Shown: one piece after another, positions 35,922-45,159 of the stretch
Layout: each line of letters opens with the position of its first letter
Position numbering within the stretch: position 1 is the stretch's first letter
From: Streptomyces sp. MH60
Lineage (GTDB): Bacteria; Actinomycetota; Actinomycetes; Streptomycetales; Streptomycetaceae
Length of the DNA stretch: 60,370 bases
Direction of reading: 5' to 3'
NCBI RefSeq assembly: GCF_002939385.1
Contig: NZ_MULI01000044.1
Coordinates: 1 to 60,370 of the forward strand
Translations under genes and position numbers: made by a program
The notes under the pieces: generated by a model
Told to the model about the DNA's origin: nothing
Database searches by the model: none
Seen by the model: only the letters and a program-made list of their open reading frames with translations

Positions 35922-37253
35922 TCAGCGCAGCCGGCCGGCGCCCGCGCCGTGGTCGACGACGAAGGGGACCGCCCGGGCCGGCAGCACCTGGGTGCGCAGC
36001 GTGGGCGTCCAGCCCGCGCCGGAGCGGAGTGCGGCGTCCGGGTTCTCGGCGTTGTGGGCCGCGATCAGGTCGACGGTGCGGCCGTTGACGCGGTTGTGGG
36101 CGGCGCTGAGCGGCGAGTCGTTCCAGCGCTTGAGCACCTTCGCGGGGCTGACTCCGGCCGGCAGGGTGAAGGCGTTGTGCTCGGCGACCAGGGCGGACTC
36201 CTTGCCGACGCCGAAGCTGTAGGCGTAGTCGTCCGAGGCCACGAAGTGGTTGTTGTAGACGTCGACCTGGCCGAAGCGGACCCGGGGCGCGCGCTCGACG
36301 AGGTTCTTGAACAGGTTGTGGTGGAAGGTCGCCCTCAGGTGGCCGCGGTCGACGGCGGCGGTGGACTCGCTGTCGCTGTTGCCGATCAGGATGGTCTTGT
36401 CGTGCTCGGTGAAGACGTTCCAGGAGGCGGTGACGTAGTCGGCGCCCTTCACGATGTCCAGCTGGCCGTCGTGCTGCTGGTAGAGCATGCCGAAGTAGGT
36501 GGGCGCCGCGCTGTCGGGGTGCTCGCCGTCGGTGAAGGTGTTGTGGTCCAGCCACACGTGCGTCGACCCGTGGACGACGGCGCTGTCGTACTCGGAGTTC
36601 CAGTTGCCCTGGTCCCCGTCCGTCGGGTCCCACTGCGGGAAGCAGTCCACGGGGCTCTCGAAGGCCAGGTTGCGGACGATGACGTTGTCCACGTCCTTGA
36701 TCTGGAGGCTGGCGCCCTTGAGCGCGGCGCCCCGGCCGACGCCGATGATGGTGGTGTGGGAGGGGACGTTCGCCTTGACGGCCCGGTCCTGCTGTGCGGC
36801 GGAGGCGCGGCGCAGGCCCTCGGGGCTGTCGTCGGGCTCGGCGCTCAGGTCGGTGTCCCTGCCCCAGTTCTCCGGGGAGTACTTCTCCAGGTAGGCGTCG
36901 AAGTCGTAGCCGGGCGCGGCGAAGGCCTCGCAGCCCTGCGAGACGGCGTCGACGGTGCCCTTGACCTTGATGATCCGGGGCGCGGTGCCTTCGACGGCGA
37001 GGGCGGCCTTGAACTCGGCCCAGGTGGAGACGGTGTAGACGTGCTCCGCGTCGGCGTCGGCCCCGCCGGTGGTACCGGTGCCGTGGGAGGCCCAGCCGTC
37101 GCCCGCGGGCAGCGTCTGCCGGGCGGTGTCCCGGGGGTGGTGGCCGGGGCGGGCCTCGGCCGTGGCGGCGGTCAGGCTCAGTACGAGGGCGGTGCAGCCG
37201 GCGAGCGCGGCCGCTCTCTTCATGGCATGCCCATGCCATCTACGCGTGATCAT
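35922..37253 (-). CDS. Secreted pectate lyase (polysaccharide lyase family 1)
   Basis: A 443-aa extracellular lyase that cleaves de-esterified homogalacturonan by beta-elimination. A signal peptide follows the basic N-terminus (MKRAAALAGCTALVLSL...AEARP). The parallel beta-helix has THVWLDHNTFTDG with calcium-binding Asp residues, and RAPRVRFGQVDVYNN, which contains the Arg pair of the active site. ATG 37253 has a GGGAG ribosome site; ATG 37223 is also possible and gives a more compact signal peptide. It is 38 bp from the upstream esterase gene, so operonic. Confidence 0.94.
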   Translation of the reverse strand: MITRRWHGHAMKRAAALAGCTALVLSLTAATAEARPGHHPRDTARQTLPAGDGWASHGTGTTGGADADAEHVYTVSTWAEFKAALAVEGTAPRIIKVKGTVDAVSQGCEAFAAPGYDFDAYLEKYSPENWGRDTDLSAEPDDSPEGLRRASAAQQDRAVKANVPSHTTIIGVGRGAALKGASLQIKDVDNVIVRNLAFESPVDCFPQWDPTDGDQGNWNSEYDSAVVHGSTHVWLDHNTFTDGEHPDSAAPTYFGMLYQQHDGQLDIVKGADYVTASWNVFTEHDKTILIGNSDSESTAAVDRGHLRATFHHNLFKNLVERAPRVRFGQVDVYNNHFVASDDYAYSFGVGKESALVAEHNAFTLPAGVSPAKVLKRWNDSPLSAAHNRVNGRTVDLIAAHNAENPDAALRSGAGWTPTLRTQVLPARAVPFVVDHGAGAGRLR

Positions 37254-37291
37254 GGTGCGGCTCTCCCTTGTTCCGGGTGTCGGTCGAGGTG

Positions 37292-38095
37292 TTACGCGGT
37301 GGCCGGCGCGGGCCAGCTGATCCAGGACTCGGGGATCTCCTCGTCCAGCCGGCGCACGTCCCGGTGCGCCAGTACGCGCCCGCGCAGCAGCTCCCGGGCG
37401 ACGATCCGGGCGACCGCGATCGCGCCCGGCGGATTGAAGTGGGTGTTGTCCTGCTCGGTGGCGGTCCAGTTGAAGTACGCCTTGGTCCCCTCGACGCCGA
37501 GCCGCTGCCACAGCGCGAGCGACAGCGCCTGTACGTCGAGCAGCGCCACGCCCTCCTCGCGCGCCAGCGCCCGCATCGCCGCCGGGTACTCCCCGTGGCT
37601 GGGCACGGCGTCCCCCTCGGCGTCGAACCGCCGCCGCTCGACGGGCGTGGCCAGCACCGGCCGCGCCCCGCGGGCCCGCGCGCCGTCGACGTACAGCCGC
37701 AGGTAGTCCTGGTACGTCGTCCAGGGCTCCGTGTAGCGGGCGGGGTCCTCGTCCTTCTCGTCGTTGTGCGCGAACTGGATCAGCAGGAGGTCACCGGGCC
37801 GGACCGCCCCGAGGACGACGTCGAGCCGCCCCTCGTCGGCGAAGCTCTTGGAACTCCGCCCGTTCACGGCGTGGTTGGCGACCCCCACCTCCTTGCGGAG
37901 GAAGAAGGGCAACGCCATGCCCCACCCGGTCTCGGGCGCGGCGTCGGAGTACTTCTGCGCGGCGGTGGAATCCCCGGCGATGTAGAGGGTGCGGGGGCGG
38001 TGGCGTCCGCCGGCGTGGGCGGTCTGGGTGGCGGAGAACGCCAGCGGGATGGAGGCAACGGCGGCTGAAGCAACCTGTCTTCGGCTGAGCGACAT
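37292..38095 (-). CDS. Secreted rhamnogalacturonan acetylesterase-like GDSL/SGNH hydrolase
   Basis: A 267-aa carbohydrate esterase (CE12-like) that removes acetyl groups from pectin. The Tat-like signal (LSRRQVASAAVASIPLAFS) precedes the catalytic Ser43 in YIAGDSTAAQKY. NHAVNGRSSKSF holds the oxyanion residues, IQFAHNDEKDEDPAR the Asn-containing block III, and DNTHFNPPGA the Asp-His pair. ATG 38095 follows a AAAGGTG site. It leads the three-gene pectin operon with the pectate lyase and pectinesterase. Confidence 0.92.
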   Translation of the reverse strand: MSLSRRQVASAAVASIPLAFSATQTAHAGGRHRPRTLYIAGDSTAAQKYSDAAPETGWGMALPFFLRKEVGVANHAVNGRSSKSFADEGRLDVVLGAVRPGDLLLIQFAHNDEKDEDPARYTEPWTTYQDYLRLYVDGARARGARPVLATPVERRRFDAEGDAVPSHGEYPAAMRALAREEGVALLDVQALSLALWQRLGVEGTKAYFNWTATEQDNTHFNPPGAIAVARIVARELLRGRVLAHRDVRRLDEEIPESWISWPAPATA

Positions 38096-38134
38096 GCGGG
38101 TCACCTTTCGGCGCGAGGGGCTGGGAAAGACACC

Positions 38135-38222
38135 TGGGGGCGCGGGGCTGTATCGATGTGCGGCTCCGCCGCGTGGGCGCGACAAGCCAGGGACGGCCCG
38201 CAGCCCGCACACCACAGGCCGC
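38135..38222. repeat. Dispersed Streptomyces intergenic repeat (GGGGCGCGGGG family), copy 2
   Basis: Lies between the sugar-binding protein gene and the esterase gene. It begins GGGGGCGCGGGGCTGTATCG, includes GCGGCTCCGCCGCG, a short perfect stem, and ends near CCGCAGCCCGCAC. The same sequence type occurs in many Streptomyces intergenic regions, from memory. It may help separate the two transcription units. Confidence 0.6.
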
Positions 38223-38249
38223 CCCACGGCGATCTCCAGCTCAGGGCGT

Positions 38250-39620
38250 TCAGCCCATCTGCTCCGTCCACTCGCCCTGCGCCTCGTTCAGCTTCTCGGC
38301 CAGCCCGTCCAGGAAGTCCTTCGCACTCATGTCGCCCAGCAGCACCTTCTGGAACGCCGGCTCACTCTCCGACTTGGACAACGTGTTCCAGTCCGGCAGG
38401 TAGTACGGCAGCTGGACGATGGTCGTGGACCCGTCGTTCAGCGCCTGCGCCGCCAGCTTCGTGGGCTCGGCCTTCTGGATCCACGCGTCGTTCGCCGCCT
38501 CGGTGTTGGACGGCACCTGCCCGGCCGACTCGTTGAACTTCGAGTTCTGCTCCTTCGACGTGGCGAACTCGATGAACTTCCAGGCGGCCTCCTTGTTCTT
38601 CGAGCTCTTGAACATGCCGAGCCCGTCGACCGGGTTGGAGACCTGGACCCGCTTGCCGGAAGCACCGACCGGCTGCGGGATGCCGCGGAACTTGTCGACG
38701 CCGAGCGCCTTCACGTGGTCCTGGTAGGAGCCGAGGTTGTGGTTGACCATGCCGATGGTGCCGGTGTCCCACTGGGCGACCATCTTGGCGAAGTCGTTGT
38801 TGACGTCGGCGGCCGGCGTGACCTTCTTGTAGAGGGCCGCGTACTTCTCCAGCGCCTCGACGTTCTTCGGGTCGTTGACGGTGGTCTTCTTCTTGTCGGC
38901 GTCCCAGAACGAGGTGATGCCGGACTGCCCGTACATCGCGTCGAACGCCTGGGCGATGGATCCGGAGCCGCCGCGGATGGTGTAGCCGAACTCGTTCTTG
39001 CCCGTGTTCGTCAGCTTCTCGGCGGCGTCGTAGAACTTGTCCCACGTCGTCGGCGCGTCGAGACCGGCCTTCTCGAACAGGTCGGTGCGGTAGTAGAGGA
39101 CGCCGTTGTTGGCGGAGCTGGGCATCGAGTACAGGGTGCCGTCGCCACCGCCGGCGGCCTTCAGGGACTCGACCATGTCCTTGTTGAGCTTGCCGTTCAG
39201 GGAGGACTTGGTGAGCCGCTCGTCCAGCGGCTCCAGGGCGCCCTGGGCGGAGAAGCCCGCGAGCATCGACGCCGTCACACCGCCGACGTCCGGCAGGCCG
39301 CCGCCCTGGATGGCGGTGTCGACCTTGGACTGGTACTCGGTGGCGGCGATCCCGACGTACTCCACGTCGATGTCCGGGTTCGCCTTCTCGAAGTCGGCGA
39401 TGATCTCCTTCCAGACGTCCGTACGGATACCGCCGTTGTTGTCCCAGAAGACGATCTTCCCCTTGCCGCTGCCCTCGGCACCCTTGTCGCCGCCCGCCCC
39501 GCTGCCGTCGTCACCGCAGGCGGTGGCGGTCAGCGCGAGCACGGCCCCCAGGGCGACGGCGGCGGACGTCCGGCGCCTGACTGTGCCTTTGTCTCTGCTG
39601 CTGAGCATGCTGATCCTCAT
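38250..39620 (-). CDS. ABC transporter sugar-binding lipoprotein
   Basis: A 456-aa extracellular solute-binding protein (family 1). The signal peptide ends in a lipobox, LTATACGDD, with the lipid-modified Cys. The body has IVFWDNNGGIRTDVWKEII and DVGGVTASMLAGFSAQG, typical of oligosaccharide-binding proteins. It is the last gene of the operon that starts with the two permeases, 55 bp after the GH43 stop. A GAAGAGAG ribosome site precedes ATG 39620. Likely cargo is a pentose- or uronate-containing oligosaccharide, by context. Confidence 0.92.
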   Translation of the reverse strand: MRISMLSSRDKGTVRRRTSAAVALGAVLALTATACGDDGSGAGGDKGAEGSGKGKIVFWDNNGGIRTDVWKEIIADFEKANPDIDVEYVGIAATEYQSKVDTAIQGGGLPDVGGVTASMLAGFSAQGALEPLDERLTKSSLNGKLNKDMVESLKAAGGGDGTLYSMPSSANNGVLYYRTDLFEKAGLDAPTTWDKFYDAAEKLTNTGKNEFGYTIRGGSGSIAQAFDAMYGQSGITSFWDADKKKTTVNDPKNVEALEKYAALYKKVTPAADVNNDFAKMVAQWDTGTIGMVNHNLGSYQDHVKALGVDKFRGIPQPVGASGKRVQVSNPVDGLGMFKSSKNKEAAWKFIEFATSKEQNSKFNESAGQVPSNTEAANDAWIQKAEPTKLAAQALNDGSTTIVQLPYYLPDWNTLSKSESEPAFQKVLLGDMSAKDFLDGLAEKLNEAQGEWTEQMG

Positions 39621-39675
39621 TGGTCGGCTCTCTTCTTCCGGATCGAACAAAGCGGTGGAACGACAACGTGCGGGT

Positions 39676-41220
39676 TCAGTGGGTTCGGTGGGGCCCGACG
39701 CGGAACCGCGTGAAGGTGGCGGTGCCGGCGTGTCCCTGGCCGGCGGGCGCGAGGGCGAACAGACCGAGCAGCGCGCCGACCCAGCGCCAGGGGGTGGCGG
39801 CGAACTCCCGGCCGACGGGATGCGGGCCGCCGCCGGGGTCGTCGTCGCCGAGGTCGTAGGAGAAGCGGCAGCGTGCCCCGGGGACCGTCTCGATCCGCAG
39901 CCGGGCCCGTCCCCCGGGCGCGGGGCGGGGCCGGTCGGCGTCCCGCTCGGACTCGGCCACCGACTCGGCGAACCGGTGCACCAGGTGCACGGTCCCGTCG
40001 GTGTCCCGCTGGAGTCCGACCCAGCGGTAGGCGTCGCCGAGGACCGCGAGCCCGGCCCGCGCGCCGGGTTCCTCGCTGTCCAGGCGCAGCTCGACCTCGA
40101 TCACCGAGGGCTCGCCGGGGAAGCGCTGGGTGAGGACGCCGGGCAGCAGGCGCAGATCGTGCGCGTCGGCCGAGCGGACGCAGGCGAGGCGCAGCCCGTC
40201 CCCGGCGTGCTGGGTGGCCCAGCCCTCGCGGGGGTTGGCCGTCCACGACCACTGGCGGCCGAACCGTCCGCCGGGGAAGTCGTCGCCGGTCGCGGGCGCG
40301 GCGGCCGGCTGCGGGGGCAGGGCGGGACGCGCGTGCCCGGTGACCGGGGCGCCGTCGTCGCCGAGGACCGGCCAGCCGTCCGTCCCCCACCGCATCGGCT
40401 GGAGGTGGACCACCCTGCCGTACGCGCCGCGCTGCTGGAAGTGCAGGAACCAGTCCTCGCCGGACGCCGTGCGCACCCAGCCGCCCTGGTGGGGGCCGTT
40501 GACGTCGGTGTCCTTCTGTTCCAGGACGACCTTCTCCTCGTACGGCCCGAAGAACTCGCGGGAGCGGAAGGCGCCCTGCCAGCCGGTCTCCACCGATCCC
40601 GCGGGGGCGAGGATCCAGTACCAGCCGTCGTGCCGGTAGAGCTTGGGGCCCTCCAGGGTGAACCAGCCGGGCAGCCGGTCGGCGTCGACGATCACCTCGC
40701 CCTCGTCGAGGAGTCCGGTGCCGTCGGGGCGCATGCGGTGGCCGGTGAGGCGGTTCTTGATCCCGGAACGGGAGCGGGCCCAGGCGTGCACCAGGTACGC
40801 CTCGCCACTCTCCTCGTCCCACAGGGGGCAGGGATCGATCAGGCCCTTGCCCGCCTTGACCAGGTGGGGCGCGGTCCACGGGCCCCGGATGTCGGGGGCG
40901 TTGACCTGGAAGACACCCTGGTCGGGGTCGCCCCAGAAGATCCAGAACCGGCCCGCGTGGTGGCGCAGGGACGGTGCCCAGACGCCGCGGTCGTGCCGGG
41001 GCCGCGCGAACTCCCGCTCGGGCTCCAGGCGCTCCAGGGCGTGCCCGACCAGGGTCCAGTCGACCAGGTTGCGGGAGTGCAGCAGGGGCAGGCCGGGGAC
41101 GCGGCCGAAGCTGGACGCGGTCAGGTAGAAGTCGTCGCCGACGCGGATCACGTCCGGGTCGGACCAGTCGGCGTTCAGGACGGGGTTGGTGTACGTCCCC
41201 GTACTCTCGGCAGCGGTCAC
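39676..41220 (-). CDS. Glycoside hydrolase family 43 (beta-xylosidase/alpha-L-arabinofuranosidase type)
   Basis: A 514-aa enzyme with an N-terminal five-bladed propeller and a C-terminal beta-sandwich of the GH43 xylosidase type (from about residue 315). Catalytic residues are visible: base Asp21 in NADWSDPDVI, the pKa-modulating Asp in GLIDPCPLWD, and acid Glu in WFTLEGPKLY. No signal peptide, so it acts inside on imported oligosaccharides. GTG 41220 overlaps the stop of the PmoA-like gene. It belongs to the ABC-importer operon. Confidence 0.92.
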   Translation of the reverse strand: MTAAESTGTYTNPVLNADWSDPDVIRVGDDFYLTASSFGRVPGLPLLHSRNLVDWTLVGHALERLEPEREFARPRHDRGVWAPSLRHHAGRFWIFWGDPDQGVFQVNAPDIRGPWTAPHLVKAGKGLIDPCPLWDEESGEAYLVHAWARSRSGIKNRLTGHRMRPDGTGLLDEGEVIVDADRLPGWFTLEGPKLYRHDGWYWILAPAGSVETGWQGAFRSREFFGPYEEKVVLEQKDTDVNGPHQGGWVRTASGEDWFLHFQQRGAYGRVVHLQPMRWGTDGWPVLGDDGAPVTGHARPALPPQPAAAPATGDDFPGGRFGRQWSWTANPREGWATQHAGDGLRLACVRSADAHDLRLLPGVLTQRFPGEPSVIEVELRLDSEEPGARAGLAVLGDAYRWVGLQRDTDGTVHLVHRFAESVAESERDADRPRPAPGGRARLRIETVPGARCRFSYDLGDDDPGGGPHPVGREFAATPWRWVGALLGLFALAPAGQGHAGTATFTRFRVGPHRTH

Positions 41221-42062
41221 GGGCTCACCGCCTTGCGCACCAGGGCGGCGGCGCCGTCGGCGTCGAGGCGGCCGTCGGCGACGACGGTGACGATCCGGCG
41301 GACCAGGGTGTCGCCCGGGGCGACGGTCACCCGGTCGTCGTGGGCCAGCGAGGAACCGACGCCCGGATACTCCTCGGTGCGCACGAACCACGGGTCGCGC
41401 CGGGTGCGTTCGGTGGCGCCGGCGAACACCAGCGACCAGGTCTCCCCGGTCATGGCGAGCCAGTCGGCGCCGCTGCCGTGCACCTCGCGCTCTCCCTCCC
41501 GGTCGGCGGTGAAGACGCTGGGCGCCGCGTTCTCCTTGCGGGCGCGCCAGAAGAAGCCGCCGTAGGCCGCGCCGGGGCGCCCGTTGGTGGCGGGGCTGCC
41601 GAGGGTGAGCGGGTCCGGGGTGGTGTTGGTGAGGGAGAAGGTGAAGTCCAGCGCCCAGGCGGTGCCCGTGAGTTCGGTGGCCGCGACCGTGCGGCGCTCG
41701 CGCAGCAGCTCGGTGCCCGCGGCGACCCAGCGCAGTTCCTCGACGAATCCGTCGGGGTCGCGGAGCTGGAAGGCGGTGTGCCGCTGGGTGCCGTGGTTGT
41801 CCAGCTCGGTCGGCCCCCTGTCGCGGACGAAGGTGCGCCCGCCCCAGAAGTTGTGCCCCTCGACGTCGGGAACGGCGACACCGACGCCGAGGTGATGGAG
41901 GTGGTCGGCGGGGCTGAACTCGGTGACGGCCGTGCCGGCCAGGGTGGTGACGGGGTGCAGGTAGGGGCGCGGCGAGAGCCGGTACGGCAGCTCGGTCCGG
42001 GTCACGTACCGGGCGACGGGGCGGCCCGCCACGCGCAGCACCGGGGAGTCGTTGCCGGTCAT
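41217..42062 (-). CDS. PmoA-family (DUF6807) protein
   Basis: A 281-aa protein of the PmoA/DUF6807 family. Motifs are RPYLHPVTTLAGTAVTEF, DHLHHLGVGVAVPDVEGHNFWGG (His-rich) and HGSGADWLAMTGETWSLV. The family is common in polysaccharide-utilisation operons beside Gfo/Idh/MocA proteins, as here, and its chemistry is not established; the methane monooxygenase name is historical. It overlaps both neighbours by four bases. Confidence 0.85.
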   Translation of the reverse strand: MTGNDSPVLRVAGRPVARYVTRTELPYRLSPRPYLHPVTTLAGTAVTEFSPADHLHHLGVGVAVPDVEGHNFWGGRTFVRDRGPTELDNHGTQRHTAFQLRDPDGFVEELRWVAAGTELLRERRTVAATELTGTAWALDFTFSLTNTTPDPLTLGSPATNGRPGAAYGGFFWRARKENAAPSVFTADREGEREVHGSGADWLAMTGETWSLVFAGATERTRRDPWFVRTEEYPGVGSSLAHDDRVTVAPGDTLVRRIVTVVADGRLDADGAAALVRKAVSP

Positions 42063-43216
42063 CGGGTGCTCACCTCATAACGCGGGTGCTCGGTGCGCGG
42101 CGCCCAGGGCGCGCCCAGTTCGGAGTAGAGGGAGAGGGTGTCGGCGGCGGCGGCCACGAGCGCGTCGATGCCGGGGACCACGCGGCGGTCCTCCCCGGGG
42201 ACGCGGCGCCAGGCGGCGGCGGGCAGCGGCTCCGGGTCGGGGGCCCGGCGGATCGCCTCGACGACCCGCATGAAGGCGCCCGTCTCGTCCGGCGGGACCA
42301 GCAGCGGGGCTCCGGTGGCGAGGTGGTCGACCAGGTTCTCCAGCAGGTCGGTGCGGTCGTGGTGGACCTCCTCGGGGCCGTGGCCGCCCCGCTGGAGCAG
42401 GACCCGGTCCTGCTTGTACCAGAAGGTGACGCGGCCGCTGGAGCCGTGCACCAGGACGTACGGCTCGTCCGCCCGCTCCGCGCACAGGGTCGCGGCGACG
42501 GTGACGCGGTGCCCGCGCGCGGTGCCGATCCGCACGCAGGAGGTGTCGTCGGCCTCGATGTCGTTGGCGTGGCTCAGCTCGGTCTCGATGCCGGTGACGT
42601 CCTCGGCGCGGGCGGTGCCGCCGAGCGCGAGGGCGGTGGCGACGGCGTGCGCCAGCGGGTTGGTCAGCGCGCCGTCGATCACGTCGGCGCCGTTCAGCCG
42701 CCGCTTGCCGGACCAGGGTGCCCGGCGGAAGTAGGCCTCGTCGCGCACCCACGCCCCGGCCCCGCCGATGCCCACGACCTCGCCGATCGCGCCCTCGGCC
42801 ACCAGCTCCCGGATGGCGGGGACCGCGTGCGAGCCCAGTGACTGGAACCCGATCTGGCAGGCGACGCCGGTCTCGGCGACCCCGTCGGCCATCCGCCGGA
42901 ACTCGGCGTACGACGGCGCCGGGGGCTTTTCGAGGAGCAGGTGCACTCCCCGGCGGGCGGCGGTCAGGGCGAGGTCGGTGTGGGTGGGGATCGGCGTGCA
43001 GATCACGGCGATCCGGGCGCCGGTGGAGTCGAGCAGGGCACCGAAGTCGGCGGACTGCTCGGGGAGTTCTCCCTCTGCCTCCTGCTCGGTCAGCGGGGTC
43101 AGCTCGCAGATGCCGGCCAGCCGGACCAGTCCCGCCCGTTCCAGGCGGCGGATGTTGGCGACGTGCCAGCGGCCGTGGCCGCGGGCGCCGGCGAGGACGA
43201 CGGGTACCGGGTTCAT
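42059..43216 (-). CDS. Gfo/Idh/MocA-family oxidoreductase
   Basis: An NAD(P)-dependent sugar or sugar-acid dehydrogenase of 385 aa. The N-terminal Rossmann domain starts VVLAGARGHGRWHVANI, with the family EKP motif at LLLEKPPAPSYAEF. The C-terminal alpha/beta domain has LTNPLAHAVATALAL and EADDTSCVRIGTARG. The start ATG 43216 overlaps the MalG-like permease stop. In this operon it may oxidise the released sugar, giving the acid used by the dehydratase at 45160-46908, which is inference. Confidence 0.88.
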   Translation of the reverse strand: MNPVPVVLAGARGHGRWHVANIRRLERAGLVRLAGICELTPLTEQEAEGELPEQSADFGALLDSTGARIAVICTPIPTHTDLALTAARRGVHLLLEKPPAPSYAEFRRMADGVAETGVACQIGFQSLGSHAVPAIRELVAEGAIGEVVGIGGAGAWVRDEAYFRRAPWSGKRRLNGADVIDGALTNPLAHAVATALALGGTARAEDVTGIETELSHANDIEADDTSCVRIGTARGHRVTVAATLCAERADEPYVLVHGSSGRVTFWYKQDRVLLQRGGHGPEEVHHDRTDLLENLVDHLATGAPLLVPPDETGAFMRVVEAIRRAPDPEPLPAAAWRRVPGEDRRVVPGIDALVAAAADTLSLYSELGAPWAPRTEHPRYEVSTR

Positions 43217-44112
43217 CCCTTCACCGCCCCCGCGCTGAAGCCGGTGATCAGCCACTTCTGGATGAAGGCGAAGACGATCACGACGGGGACGGCGGCGACG
43301 ATGCCGCCGGCGGCGAGCGCGCCGAGGTCGACGCTGTCCGCGCTCATCAGGGAGTTGAGGCCGACCGGGATGGTCTGCTTGTGCTGGTTGTTGAGGAACA
43401 TCAGGGCGAACAGGAAGTGGTTCCAGGAGTGCACGAAGGCGAAGGAACCGACCGCGATCAGGCCGGGCCGCAGCAGCGGCAGTACGACGATCCGGAAGGC
43501 CCGGAACCGGCCGCAGCCGTCGACCCAGGCGGCCTCCTCCAGCGAGTACGGCACGTTCTTGATGAAGTTGCTGATCAGGATGATCGACAGCGGCAGCTGG
43601 AAGACCGTCTCGGCGATGATGACGCTGCCCAGCGAGTTGATCATCTGGAGCCCGGCGAAGATCTCGAACAGCGGTACCAGGAGCAGCGCGCCGGGCACGA
43701 ACTGGGAGCAGAGCAGGGCGAGCATGAAGACCCGCTTGATCTTGAAGTCGAACCGGGCGAGGGCGTAGCCGCCGGCCAGCGCGACGAGCGTGGTCATCAC
43801 GAGGGTCGCGAGCCCGACGTACACGCTGTTCTCGAAGTAGGTGCCGAAGCCGCGGTCGGTCCACACCTTCTCGAAGTGCTCGGTGGTCATCGGCCAGGGC
43901 ACGAGCGAGGTCGAGCCGGCCGGGCGCACCGCGAAGAGCAGGATCCAGTAGAACGGGATCAGGGTGAAGACCAGGTAGATCCCGAGCGGCAGGTAGATCT
44001 GCCAGCGGGGGACCTCGTCCCAGGCCGGGCGGCGCTTCTTCGCCGGTCGCGGCGGTTCGTGGTCGGTCCGCGCGGGCGCGGGAGCGGGCGCGGTGGCCTC
44101 CTTGGTGATCAC
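43213..44112 (-). CDS. ABC sugar transporter permease (MalG type)
   Basis: A 299-aa inner-membrane subunit with six predicted helices. The EAA loop that contacts the ATPase is visible as SLEEAAWVDGCGRFRAFRIVVLP. The N-terminal 40 residues are basic and Pro-rich in the cytoplasm. The GTG start overlaps the stop of the MalF-like gene. No ATP-binding subunit is encoded in the operon, so a shared ATPase such as MsiK would energise it. Confidence 0.93.
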   Translation of the reverse strand: MITKEATAPAPAPARTDHEPPRPAKKRRPAWDEVPRWQIYLPLGIYLVFTLIPFYWILLFAVRPAGSTSLVPWPMTTEHFEKVWTDRGFGTYFENSVYVGLATLVMTTLVALAGGYALARFDFKIKRVFMLALLCSQFVPGALLLVPLFEIFAGLQMINSLGSVIIAETVFQLPLSIILISNFIKNVPYSLEEAAWVDGCGRFRAFRIVVLPLLRPGLIAVGSFAFVHSWNHFLFALMFLNNQHKQTIPVGLNSLMSADSVDLGALAAGGIVAAVPVVIVFAFIQKWLITGFSAGAVKG

Positions 44113-45044
44113 TTGTTCTCGCCTCCGAACTTGCTCAGCCGCAGGTAGACGATCGAGCAGAAGAGCAGGATCACGAACGCGACCGTGGTGAGGGCCGACG
44201 CGTAGCCGAAGTCGTGGGCGTCGACGCTGGTGTTGGCGATGTACAGGGGCAACGTCGTGGTCTCGCCGGCCGGTCCGCCGCCGGTCAGGGTGTAGAGCAG
44301 GTCGACGTTGTTGAACTCCCACACCGCGCGCAGCAGCGTGGAGAGGATGATGGCGTCCTTCAGGTGCGGCAGCGTGATGTGCCAGAACTGCTTGAGCCGG
44401 CTGGCCCCGTCGACCTCGGCGGCCTCGTACAGGTCCTTCGAGACGGACTGGAGGTCGGCGAGGATGAGGATGGCGAAGAAGGGCACGCCGCGCCAGAGGT
44501 CGGCGACCACCGCCGCGGAGAACACGGTCGAGGTGTCGGACAGCCAGCTGGTGCCGTACGAGCCGATGCCCATGTCCGCGAGGTAACGGGTGACGCCGGT
44601 CTGGGAGTTGTAGAGCAGCACCCAGATCGCGGAGGTCAGGACGCCGGAGACCGCCCAGGGGGAGAAGACCATGGCCCGCCCGACGCCCCGGCCCACGAAG
44701 GTCTGGTTGACGATGAGCGCCAGGGCCAGACCGAAGAGCAGTTGCAGTCCGACCTCGACGAAGACCCACTTGGCGCTGAAGACGAGGGTGTCCCAGAACA
44801 CCGGGTCCTCGGTGAAGATCCTGACGAAGTTGTCGAAGCCCGCGAAGCCGTTCCGCCACGGTTTGGTGGGGTTGTACTCCTGAAGGCTGTAGTAGAAGAC
44901 GCTGATGACCGGGTAGGCGATGAAGCCCAGCATCAGCAGGGCGGCCGGTCCGATCAGCAGGTACGGGAGCCTGCGCGGCGTGGCCGAGGCACGGCGCCGC
45001 CGGGGTGGCGCGGGCGGTTTCGCCACGGCTGCGGCTTGGGCCAT
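44109..45044 (-). CDS. ABC sugar transporter permease (MalF type)
   Basis: A 311-aa permease that pairs with the next gene. Membrane helices begin at PYLLIGPAALLMLGFIAYPV. The EAA loop is LYEAAEVDGASRLKQFWHITLP. First gene of the importer operon, 115 bp downstream of the dehydratase stop, with a LacI-type operator in that gap. The ATG at 45044 is fixed by family length. Confidence 0.94.
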   Translation of the reverse strand: MAQAAAVAKPPAPPRRRRASATPRRLPYLLIGPAALLMLGFIAYPVISVFYYSLQEYNPTKPWRNGFAGFDNFVRIFTEDPVFWDTLVFSAKWVFVEVGLQLLFGLALALIVNQTFVGRGVGRAMVFSPWAVSGVLTSAIWVLLYNSQTGVTRYLADMGIGSYGTSWLSDTSTVFSAAVVADLWRGVPFFAILILADLQSVSKDLYEAAEVDGASRLKQFWHITLPHLKDAIILSTLLRAVWEFNNVDLLYTLTGGGPAGETTTLPLYIANTSVDAHDFGYASALTTVAFVILLFCSIVYLRLSKFGGENK

Positions 45045-45106
45045 GACAGTTCTCCGTTCTAGGACGTCTACGTCGTGCGGGGCGTGCGCGGAGCTGATGC
45101 GCTGAT

Positions 45107-45121
45107 GGGAAGCGCTTTCTC
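45107..45121. promoter_or_regulatory. LacI-family operator upstream of the sugar ABC operon
   Basis: GGGAAGCGCTTTCTC contains the palindromic core AAGCGCTT typical of LacI/GalR-family operators. It lies 63 bp upstream of the MalF-like ATG, between the dehydratase and importer operons. No LacI regulator is encoded in the window, so the repressor must come from elsewhere. Confidence 0.65.
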
Positions 45122-45159
45122 GATGGGCAGGGGCGTGCCGGGTCCCGCCGTCGGCGGGC

